From the NCBI RefSeq assembly GCF_947507565.1, contig NC_089188.1, forward strand, positions 1,364,001 through 1,428,000: a DNA stretch of 64,000 nt, read 5' to 3'. The translations under genes were made by a program, and so were the position numbers. Shown piece after piece: positions 1-10,364 of the stretch. Source of the stretch: Oscarella lobularis (taxonomy: Eukaryota; Porifera; Homoscleromorpha; Homosclerophorida; Oscarellidae). The notes under the pieces were generated by a model. The model was not told the origin of the DNA and did no database searches. It was given only the letters and a program-made list of their open reading frames with translations. The number at the start of each line of letters is the position of its first letter. Positions within the stretch are counted from its first letter, which is position 1.

Positions 1-841
1 CGAGCCCGAAGCGTGTCCGCTCCTCTACGCGGGCATGCACTTCAACCCGGAAACGGAACGGGATTTCGTTCGCGATCACCTCGGACCGCGTCTCGCGAAC
101 GATCATCCCGCCGTGAAAATACTCGCCTACGATCACAATAAGGATCACGTGGCGAAATGGGCGAAAGTGATCTACGCGGACGCGGCGGCGGCGCGATACG
201 TCTGGGGCACGGCCGTGCATTGGTACACGGGCGACGAATTCGAGAACGTGAACGCGACTCACTATTTGGCGCCGGATAAGCCGATTCTCGCGACGGAGGC
301 GACCGTGGCGCGGGAGAAGGATCCGCGAGCGCCGGCGTGGGAGAACGGGGAGCACTACGCGCACGACATGATTGGGGATTTCAATAATTGGGTCGTCGGG
401 TTCATCGATTGGAATCTCGTCTTGGATATGTACGGGGGGCCGGATCACGCCGGGCCGGCGGAGTGCGAGGGTTTGATCAAGTGCGGTAGCGACGCGATGA
501 TTCTCGCCGACAATTCGACGCAGGAGCTCTATCTACAGATATTTTACTACTACATGGGGCACTTTAGGTCAGTCCCTATAGAATGGGGTTCACGGGGACG
601 CGTTCTCTTACCTCTTTATTTTTCTAGTAAATTTGTTTCGCCCGGGTCCGTGCGCGTTGGCGTGAGCGCCTCGACAAATGATCTCGAATCGACGGCCTTT
701 GTTACTCCCGCCAACGAGACGGTTGTGATTGTGCTCAACCGGCAGGACTCGGCGACGACGTACAAACTTCTCGATCGGCTTTCTGGAAAGGCCGCCAGGA
801 TAACAGTCCCGGCCCACAGCATACAGACACTGGTCTACTAG
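1..841 (+). CDS. GBA: Glucosylceramidase (GH30), 3' part of gene
   Basis: Lysosomal beta-glucosidase that splits glucosylceramide into glucose and ceramide. The reading frame is already open at the window edge, so the 5' part lies outside. Two exons are visible, 1-567 and 628-841, joined over a 60 bp intron (568-627, GT...AG). Splicing restores the family motif GHFSKFVSPGS. The nucleophile glutamate of GH30 glucocerebrosidases fits the E of LATEAT, codon 296-298, and the following FIDWNLVLDMYGGP segment is also characteristic. The C-terminal beta-domain ends in HSIQTLVY, close to the human terminus. The intron length is a multiple of three and has no in-frame stop, so an unspliced message would still read through with 20 extra residues. 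Family call is firm; which paralogue is not decided. Confidence 0.93.
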   Translation, partial: EPEACPLLYAGMHFNPETERDFVRDHLGPRLANDHPAVKILAYDHNKDHVAKWAKVIYADAAAARYVWGTAVHWYTGDEFENVNATHYLAPDKPILATEATVAREKDPRAPAWENGEHYAHDMIGDFNNWVVGFIDWNLVLDMYGGPDHAGPAECEGLIKCGSDAMILADNSTQELYLQIFYYYMGHFRSVPIEWGSRGRVLLPLYFSSKFVSPGSVRVGVSASTNDLESTAFVTPANETVVIVLNRQDSATTYKLLDRLSGKAARITVPAHSIQTLVY

Positions 842-1105
842 AAATAACCAGTTGCATCAATGCTAGTCCCATTCTTAATTAAGTCGTAGCATTGATGGAG
901 TACTTTGTTACTTTGTTGTACTTTGAGACTTGCCTTTGCACTAATTCTATCCGTTTATACCACATACTGTACACCTTACAGCTTCCAAACATTTAATATA
1001 TACTGTACGTAAGAAACATTTGTAATAATAGTACATCAAATAATAATACTGATCATCACGGGAATTCAATTCTGGGGAGCTTACGCGTTTCCCCAATCCT
1101 TGTGC
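842..1105. other. Intergenic, tail-to-tail
   Basis: AT-rich spacer between the stop codons of the glucosylceramidase gene (+) and the glutathionyl-hydroquinone reductase gene (-). I see no gene, no clear AATAAA signal for either side and no repeat here. Confidence 0.6.
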
Positions 1106-4100
1106 TCACATCTTGTCCCTTCCGTGTGGCTCGTTGAAATTGAGGTCTGGTCCAATCGAAACAATCCCACGTGGATTGATTTGCAAGTGGCTCTCCTTCA
1201 AGGAAAAAATGAGTGCGCGTTTTCTCAAGTTTTTAACGTATTGCAAACCATGTAGTGACGTCGAATGTGCTCCATGTCGACCGTCTCTCCAACGCCCGGC
1301 ATCTGATAAATATCTCGCGTGTAAGCCCAGATATTGGGAAAGTCGACAAGGCGCTTCTTGTTGCACTAAAGAAACATAACAAGACAACAATTGAACTCCA
1401 AAACCGTCCACTCACTTTGAAGTGACCGTGATAGACGTGATCGAACCGAACGAGCGTCGTGAAGAGTCGAACGTCCGCTTCAGTCAGACGATCGCCGCAG
1501 ATGTAGCGATTCTTCGACAGAACTTCTTCAGTCTAAAATAGAAAAAAAAAGCCTTAGGCACACACAAACATCACTCGCTAATGCTCGCCTCACCCTGTCC
1601 AAACCCTCAAACAATCGTCTAACGTTGGCATCATAGGCCTCTTGACTCGTAGCAAAACCGCTCTTATACACACCATTATTGATCATACTAAAAAAGAAGA
1701 ATTGACATTGATTGACAATAAAATCCTAACTCGATCTCATCTATGACTACAATTAGCTGACGTCTTCATAGAAAATTACTCACAAAGTCCGTAAGTAATT
1801 TTACTCGAAATAAAGAAAATTACTCACAGGATCAATACAGTTAGTTTTTCCGCGATTTTCTCGGCCGAAACTAAACATCGGTCGATCCCATGAATCAAAA
1901 CAGCTCTATAACCGAATCTACAAGGCCAAAACAGAAACCATCGAATCGCGTGAAAAAGACCAAAATATCGCGATTCTTGGTCTAATACGCACAAAATGGC
2001 GTTCTTCTCACACCCAGTTTACCGCTAGTACGAAATCGCCGCTCTAATGGCTTTTCTAAACATGCTTAGTCCATCGAAACCTACGAAGATCGATGTTGGA
2101 ACGACTAGCTTCGAGAAAAAAAAATCGAAGTGTCGTACAAAAGCATCGATTCTCTACGAGCTACGCGTTCGAAGTTCACGAACGTAGTTCTATATTAGTT
2201 AGGATCTTAGCATATTTCACTTGGCACCGGCGCGCAGCGCCGGTGCCCAGTGAAATATGCTAAGATGGGTGTGGTGGGCGGGGGCGGCGGCGGGGAGGAT
2301 GGTGGCTGGTTTTTTTTCGCGATTTTCTCGGCCAAAACTAAAGATTGGTCGATCCCATGAATCAAAAAAGTTTTATAACCCGACAATCTACTAGACTAGG
2401 AAGAGAAACAGCCGAATCGCGTCGAAAGCACCAAAATAGCGAGATTTTCCGATCGCATCGCGGTTTTCTCGCCTAAAACGAACGATCCGTCGAATCGACG
2501 CGATCGAAACGCTTTAGAATTACATTTTCACTTCAACTAGTTAAAGAAATGACTGAATCGCGTGAAAAAGACCAAAATATCGCCATTCTTCGTCTCCCAC
2601 GCACAAAATGGCGTTCTTCTCACACCCAGTTTACCGCTAGTACGAAATCGCCGCTCTAATGGCTTTTCTAAACATGCTTAGTCCATCGAAACCTACGAAG
2701 ATCGATGTTGGAACGACTAGCTTCGAGAAAAAAAAATCGAAGTGTCGTACAAAAGCATCGATTCTCTACGAGCTACGCGTTCGAAGTTCACGAACGTAGT
2801 TCTACATTAGTAGTTAGGATCTTAGCATATTTCACTTGGCGCCGGCGCGCAGCGCCGGTGCCCAGTGAAATATGCTAAGATGGGTGTGGTGGGCGGGGGC
2901 GGCGGCGGGGAGGATGGTGGCTGGTTTTTTTCGCGATTTTCTCGGCCAAAACTAAAGATTGGTCGATCCCATGAATCAAAAAAGTTTTATAACCCGACAA
3001 TCTACTAGACTAGGAAGAGAAACAGCCGAATCGCGTCGAAAGCACCAAAATAGCGAGATTTTCCGATCGCATCGCGGTTTTCTCGCCTAAAACGAACGAT
3101 CCGTCGAATCGACGCGATCGAAACGCTTTAGAATTACATTTTCACTTCAACTAGTTAAAGAAATGACTGAATCGCGTGAAAAAGACCAAAATATCGCCAT
3201 TCTTCGTCTCCCACGCACAAAATGGCGTTCTTCTCACACCCAGTTTACCGCTAGTACGAAATCGCCGCTCTAATGGCTTTTCTAAACATGCTTAGTCCCT
3301 CGAAACCTACGAAGATCGATGTTGGAACGACTAGCTTCGAGAAAAAAAAATCGAAGTGTCGTACAAAAGCATCGATTCTCTACGAGCTACGCGTTCGAAG
3401 TTCACGAACGTAGTTCTATATTAGTTAGGATCTTAGCATATTTCACTTGGCACCGGCGCGCAGCGCCGGTGCCCAGTGAAATATGCTAAGATGGGTGTGG
3501 TGGGCGGGGGCGGCGGCGGGGAGGATGGTGGCTGGTTTTTTTTCGCGATTTTCTCGGCCAAAACTAAAGATTGGTCGATCCCATGAATCAAAAAAGTTTT
3601 ATAACCCGACAATCTACTAGACTAGGAAGAGAAACAGCCGAATCGCGTCGAAAGCACCAAAATAGCGAGATTTTCCGATCGCATCGCGGTTTTCTCGCCT
3701 AAAACGAACGATCCGTCGAATCGACGCGATCGAAACGCTTTAGAATTGCATTTTCACTTCAACTAGTTAAAGAAATGACTGGGCGCGTCAAAAGGACCAA
3801 AATATCGCTTGTACGAGATGGCCTCTCTAATGGCTTTTCTAAAGTCCCTCAAACCTACGGAGATCGATGCTGGAGCGACTAGCTTTGAGAAATATTAAAG
3901 CGTCGTAATCTCATTGAAAATTACTCACAAGGTCCATGAGGAATTTTGATATAATGCCATAGAAAATTACTCACAAGATCCATGAGGAATTTTGATATAA
4001 TCCCATGGAAAATTACTCACATGGCCCATGAGTAATTTTACTAGAAAATTTTAATTGTATACAATACAATTGTTGTATACAATTGACCTACTGGTACACC

Positions 4101-4786
4101 TAACTCTCTAACTCTCTTCTATGACTTCTTCCTATACAATTGACTTACTCGTACACCCAAGCGTTCGTCTCGTCGATCTTCTCTCTCAAATCACTCGGAT
4201 AGAGATCCAAGTCCCTCTGCTCGGACGTCGCCGAAAAAGCGTCGAACTCGCTATTCAACATCCGAATGATCTCGCTCGACTCGTTATTGCAGATCGTCTC
4301 GCGCTTCCGATCCCACAGGATGGGCACGGTGAAGCGGCCGGCGTAGTCGGCGGCCGCTTTGAAGTAGAGCTCTTTCAAATGACCGAATCCGTAGTAGGGT
4401 TCGAGCGAGCACTTGGGCTTCGAGTCGGTGAACGCCCATCCGTCGGCGCCCATCAGCCAATCGACGACGGTGACGGGAAGAATCTTTTCTAGTCCTTTGA
4501 GGTTTCTACATCCGGTTCAGACGCGGACCGGTTGTGGAATTTCGATCGGTGCGGGCGCGAGAGCGTTTTCTTACCGGACTATGAGAGTGCGGTGGGCCCA
4601 CGGGCACGCCAGGGAGACGTAGAGATGGTAGCGATCGGATTCCGCTGGGAAATCGCCGTTCGCTTTGACGACGTGGCGAAATGTCGACGGCTGGCGATGG
4701 AATTCGCCTTTGGCGTTGGCCCACTTGAGAATGGGAGCTTCGGTCATTGCGCTGATTCCTCGTGCGAGAACGGCAACTATTTTCAT
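1106..4786 (-). CDS. Glutathionyl-hydroquinone reductase (omega/xi-class GST-like)
   Basis: Reduces glutathionyl-hydroquinones with glutathione; cytosolic, GST fold. Six exons on the minus strand close without a frame break: 4575-4786, 4149-4505, 1594-1687, 1416-1532, 1249-1365, 1106-1195. They total 987 bp, 328 residues plus stop, which is the usual family length. The N-terminal half has the active-site motif LACPWAHRT, with the cysteine as the expected catalytic residue. Later family marks are [30 protein letters not shown] and the tail [15 protein letters not shown] ending HGRDKM. Introns are 69, 2461, 61, 50 and 53 bp; the long one (1688-4148) is filled with tandem repeats. The start is the first ATG of exon 1; a second in-frame ATG lies at 4747. 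The gene is head-to-head with a cyclotransferase-like gene 44 bp away. All introns are GT-AG. Confidence 0.92.
2204..2266. repeat. 63 nt foldback, copy 1, with G-rich flank
   Basis: Near-perfect inverted repeat: two 30 nt arms around a 3 nt loop (gca), with one mismatched pair that would be G-U in one RNA strand. The outer arm begins atcttagcatatttcact and is mirrored at the other end. A G-rich run at 2267-2295 follows at once and fits the pattern of four G3+ tracts with loops of 1-7 nt. Confidence 0.9.
2819..2881. repeat. 63 nt foldback, copy 2, with G-rich flank
   Basis: Second copy of the foldback. Its left arm carries one extra substitution (ggcgcc in place of ggcacc) that is not matched in the right arm, so the stem has one more mismatch here than in copies 1 and 3. 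The G-rich run follows at 2882-2910. Confidence 0.9.
3430..3492. repeat. 63 nt foldback, copy 3, with G-rich flank
   Basis: Third copy, identical in both arms to copy 1. The adjacent G-rich run is at 3493-3521. Confidence 0.9.
3915..4035. repeat. Short tandem direct repeats, ~46 bp unit
   Basis: Three imperfect copies of a unit beginning gaaaattactcacaaggtcc, followed by an AT-rich tail, with related pieces at about 1768-1830 on the other side of the 613 bp array. The long array is therefore framed by members of the same short repeat inside the reductase intron. Confidence 0.75.
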
Positions 4787-4830
4787 GCGGTTGAAAGCAA
4801 TTCCGAGTGCTCGTTCTCCCGTATGACTAA
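4787..4830. promoter_or_regulatory. Bidirectional promoter gap, 44 bp
   Basis: Only 44 bp separate the start codons of two divergent genes, the glutathionyl-hydroquinone reductase (-) and the cyclotransferase-like gene (+). The two transcription starts must lie in or across this gap or within the opposing 5' ends. I see no TATA box in it. The promoter role is inferred from geometry. Confidence 0.6.
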
Positions 4831-5329
4831 ATGAATTCGGATATAACGAGCTTCTTCGTCTACGGAACGCTTCGACCCGACGACGATTCGGGTGCTACGT
4901 GGAAGAAAGATTTCCTCGACGGATCGACGTATCATAAAGCGGTGCTTCGCGACGCGAAACTGTTTTTCGATGAATACCCGTGCGCGGTGTTGAACGTGAG
5001 GCGAATATTGAAGCCCGGTTACCTTCGAAATTCACGTTTGGCCTGTACAGTGTCGAGGGTCTTCTGTGATTGGCTACGTCGTCACTTTCCCGGCTCAAGA
5101 CTTTCCCGCGAAATTGCGCGAAGGGGATCGAATTGAGGCGTGTCCTAGCGAATACCAAAGGGATGCGGTCGAAGTAGAATTAATGGACGGCGACCGTCCC
5201 TGCAGAGCTTATGTTTATCATCGGAAATCATGCAAACGAGACCAGGCAATTGAGAGTGGCGATTGGCTAAATCGAGGCAAGGTTCAACTGAAGCCGAATC
5301 TGTACGCGGAGGAAACCCCTTGTCTTTAA
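4831..5329 (+). CDS. Gamma-glutamylcyclotransferase-like (AIG2/GGCT fold) protein
   Basis: Small cyclotransferase-fold protein of 147 residues from two exons, 4831-4995 and 5051-5329, joined over a 55 bp GT-AG intron (4996-5050). The N-terminus shows the fold's signature substrate loop FFVYGTLRPDD. The second exon holds IEACPSEYQRDAVEV, which matches the LxxxEgyPxxYrR strand of the family; its glutamate is the expected general acid/base. This fold releases 5-oxoproline from gamma-glutamyl compounds. Substrate cannot be fixed here: GGCT (gamma-glutamyl amino acids) and GGACT-like enzymes (gamma-glutamyl-lysine) are both possible. The start is the first ATG of the frame, directly before the YGTLRP motif as in relatives. 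Its neighbour across 44 bp is another glutathione-related enzyme. Confidence 0.82.
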
Positions 5330-5375
5330 AGAGCGGCAAAAATTTCCTATAAAACTTCTAGCGTTTTTTTTTGCA

Positions 5376-5381
5376 AATAAA
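5376..5381 (+). terminator. Poly(A) signal AATAAA
   Basis: Canonical AATAAA 46 bp after the stop codon of the cyclotransferase-like gene, at the expected distance for its 3' end. The opposing cystine-knot gene ends at 5410, so the two 3' UTRs are short and may overlap. Confidence 0.6.
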
Positions 5382-5409
5382 ATGTGACTGATCTCATGTA
5401 CGGTGGTTC

Positions 5410-5886
5410 TCATTGGCGGCATGCACGACACGAGCACTGTGTCACGTCCATCATCGCCACTGACCTTTTGTTGACAACCGAACCGGACGTACAAAACAGC
5501 GGGATAAACGCTAGGCGATATCGAACCACCTCGCAACATCGGCACTGAGACAACGGCTTTTGGGTGTCAAGGTCAAACACGCCGGAGTAGGAATCGCAAT
5601 GTCCCGCGCAGCCTCGCAGTTTAACGGTTCGCCTGTGAAAACGGCAGCCTGCGTAGGATTCCGGCAGGTCGATGCGATATGCTGACAGATGACAGTTGGG
5701 TTTGACACTTGAAAATGAGAGCTTCTCGTCGGGTTTGTAGAGAATAGATTCGTTGGACATTTCCTTCGGAACAGGAATGTCGGCCATCAGACTCGATGCC
5801 TCCGTCGGAGTCGGCGTAACGGTCGTAACGGCGACGACGACAGAGGCGACGGAAGTGGCCATCAAAACCAGACGAAAGACGATCAT
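5410..5886 (-). CDS. Secreted cystine-knot (CTCK-like) protein
   Basis: Intronless frame of 158 residues. It opens with a hydrophobic signal peptide (MIVFRLVLMATSVASVVVAV), then a Thr/Ser-rich stretch and an N-glycosylation sequon (NES), and ends in a cysteine-rich domain of about 95 residues. The spacing C...C...CAGHC...CRCC...C...CSCRAC fits the C-terminal cystine-knot type seen in bursicon, norrin, gremlin/DAN and mucin tails; CxGxC and the closing CxC form the ring. It is probably an extracellular ligand or dimerising module. The frame is open further upstream but has no other ATG, and a TATA box 79 bp upstream supports the ATG at 5886. I cannot assign it to bursicon-like hormones or BMP antagonists from this sequence alone. 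Confidence 0.75.
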   Translation of the reverse strand: MIVFRLVLMATSVASVVVAVTTVTPTPTEASSLMADIPVPKEMSNESILYKPDEKLSFSSVKPNCHLSAYRIDLPESYAGCRFHRRTVKLRGCAGHCDSYSGVFDLDTQKPLSQCRCCEVVRYRLAFIPLFCTSGSVVNKRSVAMMDVTQCSCRACRQ

Positions 5887-5964
5887 GACTTGAGACGACG
5901 ACGACGACGAAAACCGCAGCAGACGAGACGTCAAGAAATGACTATCTCTAAAGATGAGCGGTAT

Positions 5965-5972
5965 CTTTTATA
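5965..5972 (-). promoter_or_regulatory. TATA box of the cystine-knot gene
   Basis: The minus strand reads TATAAAAG here. A start site about 30 bp downstream would fall near 5935-5940, leaving roughly 50 nt of 5' UTR before the ATG at 5886. It is the clearest TATA element I noticed in the window. Confidence 0.6.
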
Positions 5973-6136
5973 TGCGCCGACGGACGGCGTTTTAATCCAG
6001 TCATCGCCAAAGACGTCATTTGGGATCAAACAAATACAGAAACGCACGCCCCGTGCGCACGACAGCAATGCAAATCTCGCAAATTAGCTCTCTATGTCCC
6101 ACCCTTTTCTTGTTAGCAGTGAACGAACCCCCCCAC

Positions 6137-9100
6137 CTAGTTTTTCTGTTGCCCTTCTCCGTCTCCCCTACTATGCGTGCTACTTATCTCGCTCAGCAAT
6201 TTCGCCCGATCGTAGTGCTCGTTAAAGTTGAGCCTGAAACTTAAGAACTTCAAGTTGACGTCGTCGTGATCGTCGAGACAGGCTAAAAATTTCTCGACGG
6301 CACCCTGTCAACGATAAAGCGGATCTTCACTTCGACCCCCCAAAAGCAAATTCATGCACTTCATTAGTGGTGCTGAAGTGGGCCCCAAGCGATTGCGCGC
6401 GACGCGGTGCCGATTATATGCGCATGCATTCTTCTTACCTGATAAGAATTGGATAAGATTCCCAGTCGGGCACTCATTCTATAAACGTCCTCCTCGACGA
6501 ATTGATTCGCCGCTTCCTGCGTGTCCTACAAACAGAATCCCAATGGGAACGCAGCGGGATTGATTGAAACGGGGGACGCGTGCTGGGCACCGAATGGACA
6601 CGCGGCCACTTATAGAAAGGCATCAACAACAAACAGAGGAACATGCAAGGGATCCGCTAATTCGACGCCCGACTTTCCCCTTAACCTTTGCCATCCGTCG
6701 ACGTCGTTCCGCTTCCGTCGTTGCCGCGGCAAAGACCTCTTCCTGTTCGCGTTGGTATTGGACAATCAGATCGAATACGGTGCGCAGCTGTCGTAGCAGA
6801 ATCTAACAAAAATAAATCCTATCTCTTCCGCCGCTTTTTCGCTGAAGTCGGACGCGAACCTTTGATTGGGACCCGGGTCCCAGAAGCGCTCGCGCGGTCA
6901 CGTCATCGAGAAAGACGTCATGGGCGGCAATGATCTGATCGAGATCGCTCGCCCGACTGACCGCCTTCTCGAGATCGGCCCAACCACATTCCAAAACCTG
7001 AACGAAGAGACTTGGGAACACGCGCGGACGGCGAATTCGCAGGTCGACACCTCAAATGTTATATAGTACTGCATTTGATTGACGAAATTCATCATCGACG
7101 CGCCGAGCGTGTAGCACAGATGAAGCACGCCGGATAGTTCTAGTCGGTAAGATGCGGACGGAGAGAGGAAGGGGCGAAGTCTTACCAGTCAGCCACCGGA
7201 TTTGTCTGGTGCGAGTCATCTGCGCTTTCCACACGGAAGCGAGCCCGTGTTCCATGCGCTTCGCTCGCCACAAGAAGTTGAAAATGCGCAGGTAACGAAG
7301 AACGGTCTCGTGCGTGAAAACCTGCAGACCCCCGCGCACACGCGCACCCGCCCCGCGTCAGTCGTATCGACTTTCAAATCGATAACTCTTTTTAAAAGCC
7401 TTACCGTTTGTATGGGCCCGTCGACATGGTAATCCAGGCTAAAGACGTCCCAGCCCGTGTCGCCGGCAGAAAGCTAGAAAAGGAGACCGAAACGTTCGTT
7501 GCCGCTGCAACGAACGATAGATTTACCTCGAGTAGGCGAACGTCGAGCCGCTCCAAAATGTCTGAATCGTCAAACTGGGCGTTCGTCGCGCGAACGGCGC
7601 TCTCCAGCGTTCCTGATAGATTGTGCAGGTAGAGGTGTCCCGCGTCTTGTTCCAGTTCAGGCCTGAAAGAACGTATACATTAACAGGATTTTACTGATTC
7701 ATGTTCCTGTTGCTGTGGTTACTCGAGCAAATCCATTAGATGACGAATGAAATCGCCCTGGCCCATGAGCAGGTATCGACGCATCGCCTAGAAACGAGAG
7801 CAAACGATACACCTACGACCTCCCCCCTCCGTCCGCGGAGCGAACTTTGAGATGGCCAAGAAAGTTGTATTTCGTATAGAGAATCTCGATCAGGCGTTTG
7901 CTCGTCTCGCGATAGGCCAAATCGATGGATTGGTGAAGAGGAGAGCCGGGCACGTCGCCGAACGTCAATTCAACGGTAGCTAATCCCCCCCACGAAAGAG
8001 AAATAAGAACCCCCGCCGCCGCCGCCGTCGTCTACGAACCGACGGCGTCGTCTCTCGTCGTCGTCCCCGTCGACGTCGTCCCAATAGGCGAACGATCGCG
8101 ACAGACGCGTCGAATAAAATCAATAGATTTTCCAATGAGGAGAATCTAGCGAAAAAATGGGCTCCTTTCTCACCTCTCATGTACACTACCTCTTTTTCGT
8201 TTCTAACCTTTTGGGCCAATTCTTCCGGAACGAACGACGGTAGCATTGACTTCCGAATCGCATACTTTTCTCGCCAGAGTTTGTCTTCGGCGACCGCGTC
8301 GTCGCACAGGACGAAAAACTGTACGAAAATATTGATAATCTAAATCCCATTCATTAATCATCAGTCCCCCCACCTCGTCGTAAACGTCCCGCAGCTCTCC
8401 CTCGTAGATCCACTGATCGAGCAGACAGCGAATGGGACGCGCTACTTGATAGAGAATCTGTCGAACGAGAGCGACGACGAACGGATCGCCGGAGTGGAGA
8501 TGAGCGTGAACGGCCGAGCAGAGCGCGCCGCCTTTGAGCCCTTTGAACCATCCCCCCGCTAGAATCCTCTAACACGAGACGAGGCTTCCCTCACCTTGGC
8601 AACTATCCACGAGAGACGCCAAAGTGCGCAATCGTCTCAACGGGTCGAGAGTCCAGACGATCAAACGGCGAAGAGTCAACGCATCACCGACCCCCTTTCC
8701 AGCCACTCGCTACAAAACCAAAAAAAAACTTAAATTCAAAGAGGTGACGATTTCCGCGAAAGGAGGGTTCATTGCCTGCGAGTCGAGCACAGCTACGAGA
8801 CGATAGTACTCGGTTAATTCTTCGGACAGTGCGGCGCAGAAACTCTAATAAACGAAGTCTCTAGTGTGAAACGCTCTCTCTGAGTCTTTTTTTTTAAGAA
8901 CCTGGCCGACTAAGCCGAGTGCTTTGTCGCGTACGTGTGTGTCCACGTACGATCTCACTTTTTTATATAGCCAACCCAATTCGGCGATTTTCGACACCTG
9001 ATCGCGTACCGCTTGCAAAACGCCTATCTAGTGGGGGGAGAAGGATAATTCGTTGAGAAAATGATTTCCGTTTTTTTCAACTTTTGAATCTATGACGTAG

Positions 9101-10204
9101 GCGTCGCACGAAACGTCAAATTTGACGTGCTGACCGTCGATGCCTTGTATGACAAATATGACGTCACGTACCAATGTCGCTTCGCTGAGCTCGTAAAGTG
9201 CTAAACCGCGTCTCCCATGACGACGAAACGTCAGGCCAAAGAGAACCGAGACTTACTGTTGGTCGTTTCGTCGGTTCTCTTCTGAAGAGTCGTCTGATTT
9301 TTCTGCTGTAGTGTGCTTGGGATGGAAAAGGCGAGCGGCGCGCCATCGTTCGCTCCAATCGGCGTGCTATGAAGAGGACGGGCTCCTGATGTTGTCATTG
9401 TCATCGATTGGAAAAGACTGCCACCGAGACCGGTGCCCGTTCTCGTCGCAGGAGCGGAACCGGGACGCGTCGACGACTGGCTAGTGAAGCTGCTCACTCC
9501 AGAGGTGGAGCGCGATGAGACGGAGGAAAGGGAGGGAGAGGGAGACGCACTCTGCCAAAAAGAAAAAACAACATAAACTCTGCTCGTCTCCATTTTCTTA
9601 AGACTACTACTGTATTCCTAGGAAATTTTTCCGCCCTGACCTTGAGAACAAAACCTTCGCGAGCATCATTACGGTCTTCGCTGATCAGAAATAAAAGATA
9701 CAAGACTGCCCATCGATGTTTGAGCCCACTTTGCTACAATAGAAAAGATTTCGTCTAGATCCTCCCCTCTCTCTCAATGTTTCGCGTCACTTTTACTGGC
9801 GATTCGAGACGCTTGCAAAGTTCGGAGAATTTCGCCGCTTCCGACACGCTGCGTCGTCGAGCCACTAGAAAAACGAAAGCGAAGTCCACCTATTACCCGT
9901 ACGCTTGCTTCTTGAACCGACGTCGTTTCTGTATTCGCTCTACGATGCGGAATTCGTCTTCCGTTACGGAGAGAGTCGTTTTGCTAATTCGAGACGTTGC
10001 CGGCAATACTTTCGGCTACGTTTGAGGTCTCACCTCGCCAGAAGGCGCAGAGATCTTTGATAGAGACGCGACGGATCGTCTGGAGTTGCGATTCGCTCGT
10101 AGAGTTCTCCACAGCGGAGGATTTCGCTTACTTTTTGCACTGCCAAAGTGCTGGCACAGGGAGAAGACTAGTTCGGTGACGCCGCCCGAGTGCTGGACGC
10201 TCAT
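6137..10204 (-). CDS. TUBGCP3: Gamma-tubulin complex component 3
   Basis: Core subunit of the gamma-tubulin ring complex that nucleates microtubules (Spc97/Spc98 family). Many short exons run from the ATG at 10204 ([18 protein letters not shown]) to the stop at 6137. Recognisable pieces in order: [14 protein letters not shown] near 9.8 kb, a Ser/Thr-rich linker near 9.2-9.55 kb at the place of the human serine-rich region, the GRIP1 segment with [17 protein letters not shown] near 8.4 kb and [16 protein letters not shown] near 8.25 kb, [16 protein letters not shown] near 7.25 kb, MQYYITFEV near 7.06 kb, [15 protein letters not shown] near 6.9 kb, and the C-terminal [16 protein letters not shown] near 6.2 kb. 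The last two blocks belong to GRIP2, which contacts gamma-tubulin. Introns are about 50-60 bp. I did not delimit every exon. GCP3 fits better than GCP2 by these blocks. Confidence 0.93.
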
Positions 10205-10364
10205 CTTTGGCGAAAGTGCGAAGACGCGCGCCCGCGATAAAAAGCACAACAGCGTTAACGCGCGCTCTATTAAACTCGAACTCGTAATTTTTTTCTCTTT
10301 TCAAATTTCTTGTTGAGTAAATACACGATATTAACGTTATTGTTCGAGTGAAGAGTCGATTTTT

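Larger units (their letters stand above)
1851..3780. repeat. Tandem ~613 bp repeats inside the reductase intron
   Basis: Taking the phrase that starts cgcgattttctcggcc as the unit start, copies begin at 1851, 2318, 2932 and 3544, giving spacings of 467, 614 and 612 bp and a last partial copy of about 235 bp. The 614 and 612 bp copies are nearly identical; the first is shorter because it lacks an internal stretch. Each of the first three carries a 63 nt foldback followed directly by a G-rich run. The array accounts for most of the 2461 bp intron. No coding potential is seen on either strand. Confidence 0.93.

Noticed and set aside
1113-1379. Plus-strand ORF of 88 codons
   Set aside because: It is antisense to the last exons of the glutathionyl-hydroquinone reductase.
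10016-10316. Overlapping small ORFs on both strands near 10.1 kb
   Set aside because: The minus-strand TUBGCP3 exons 1 and 2 with their introns account for the sequence; the plus-strand frames are shadows.
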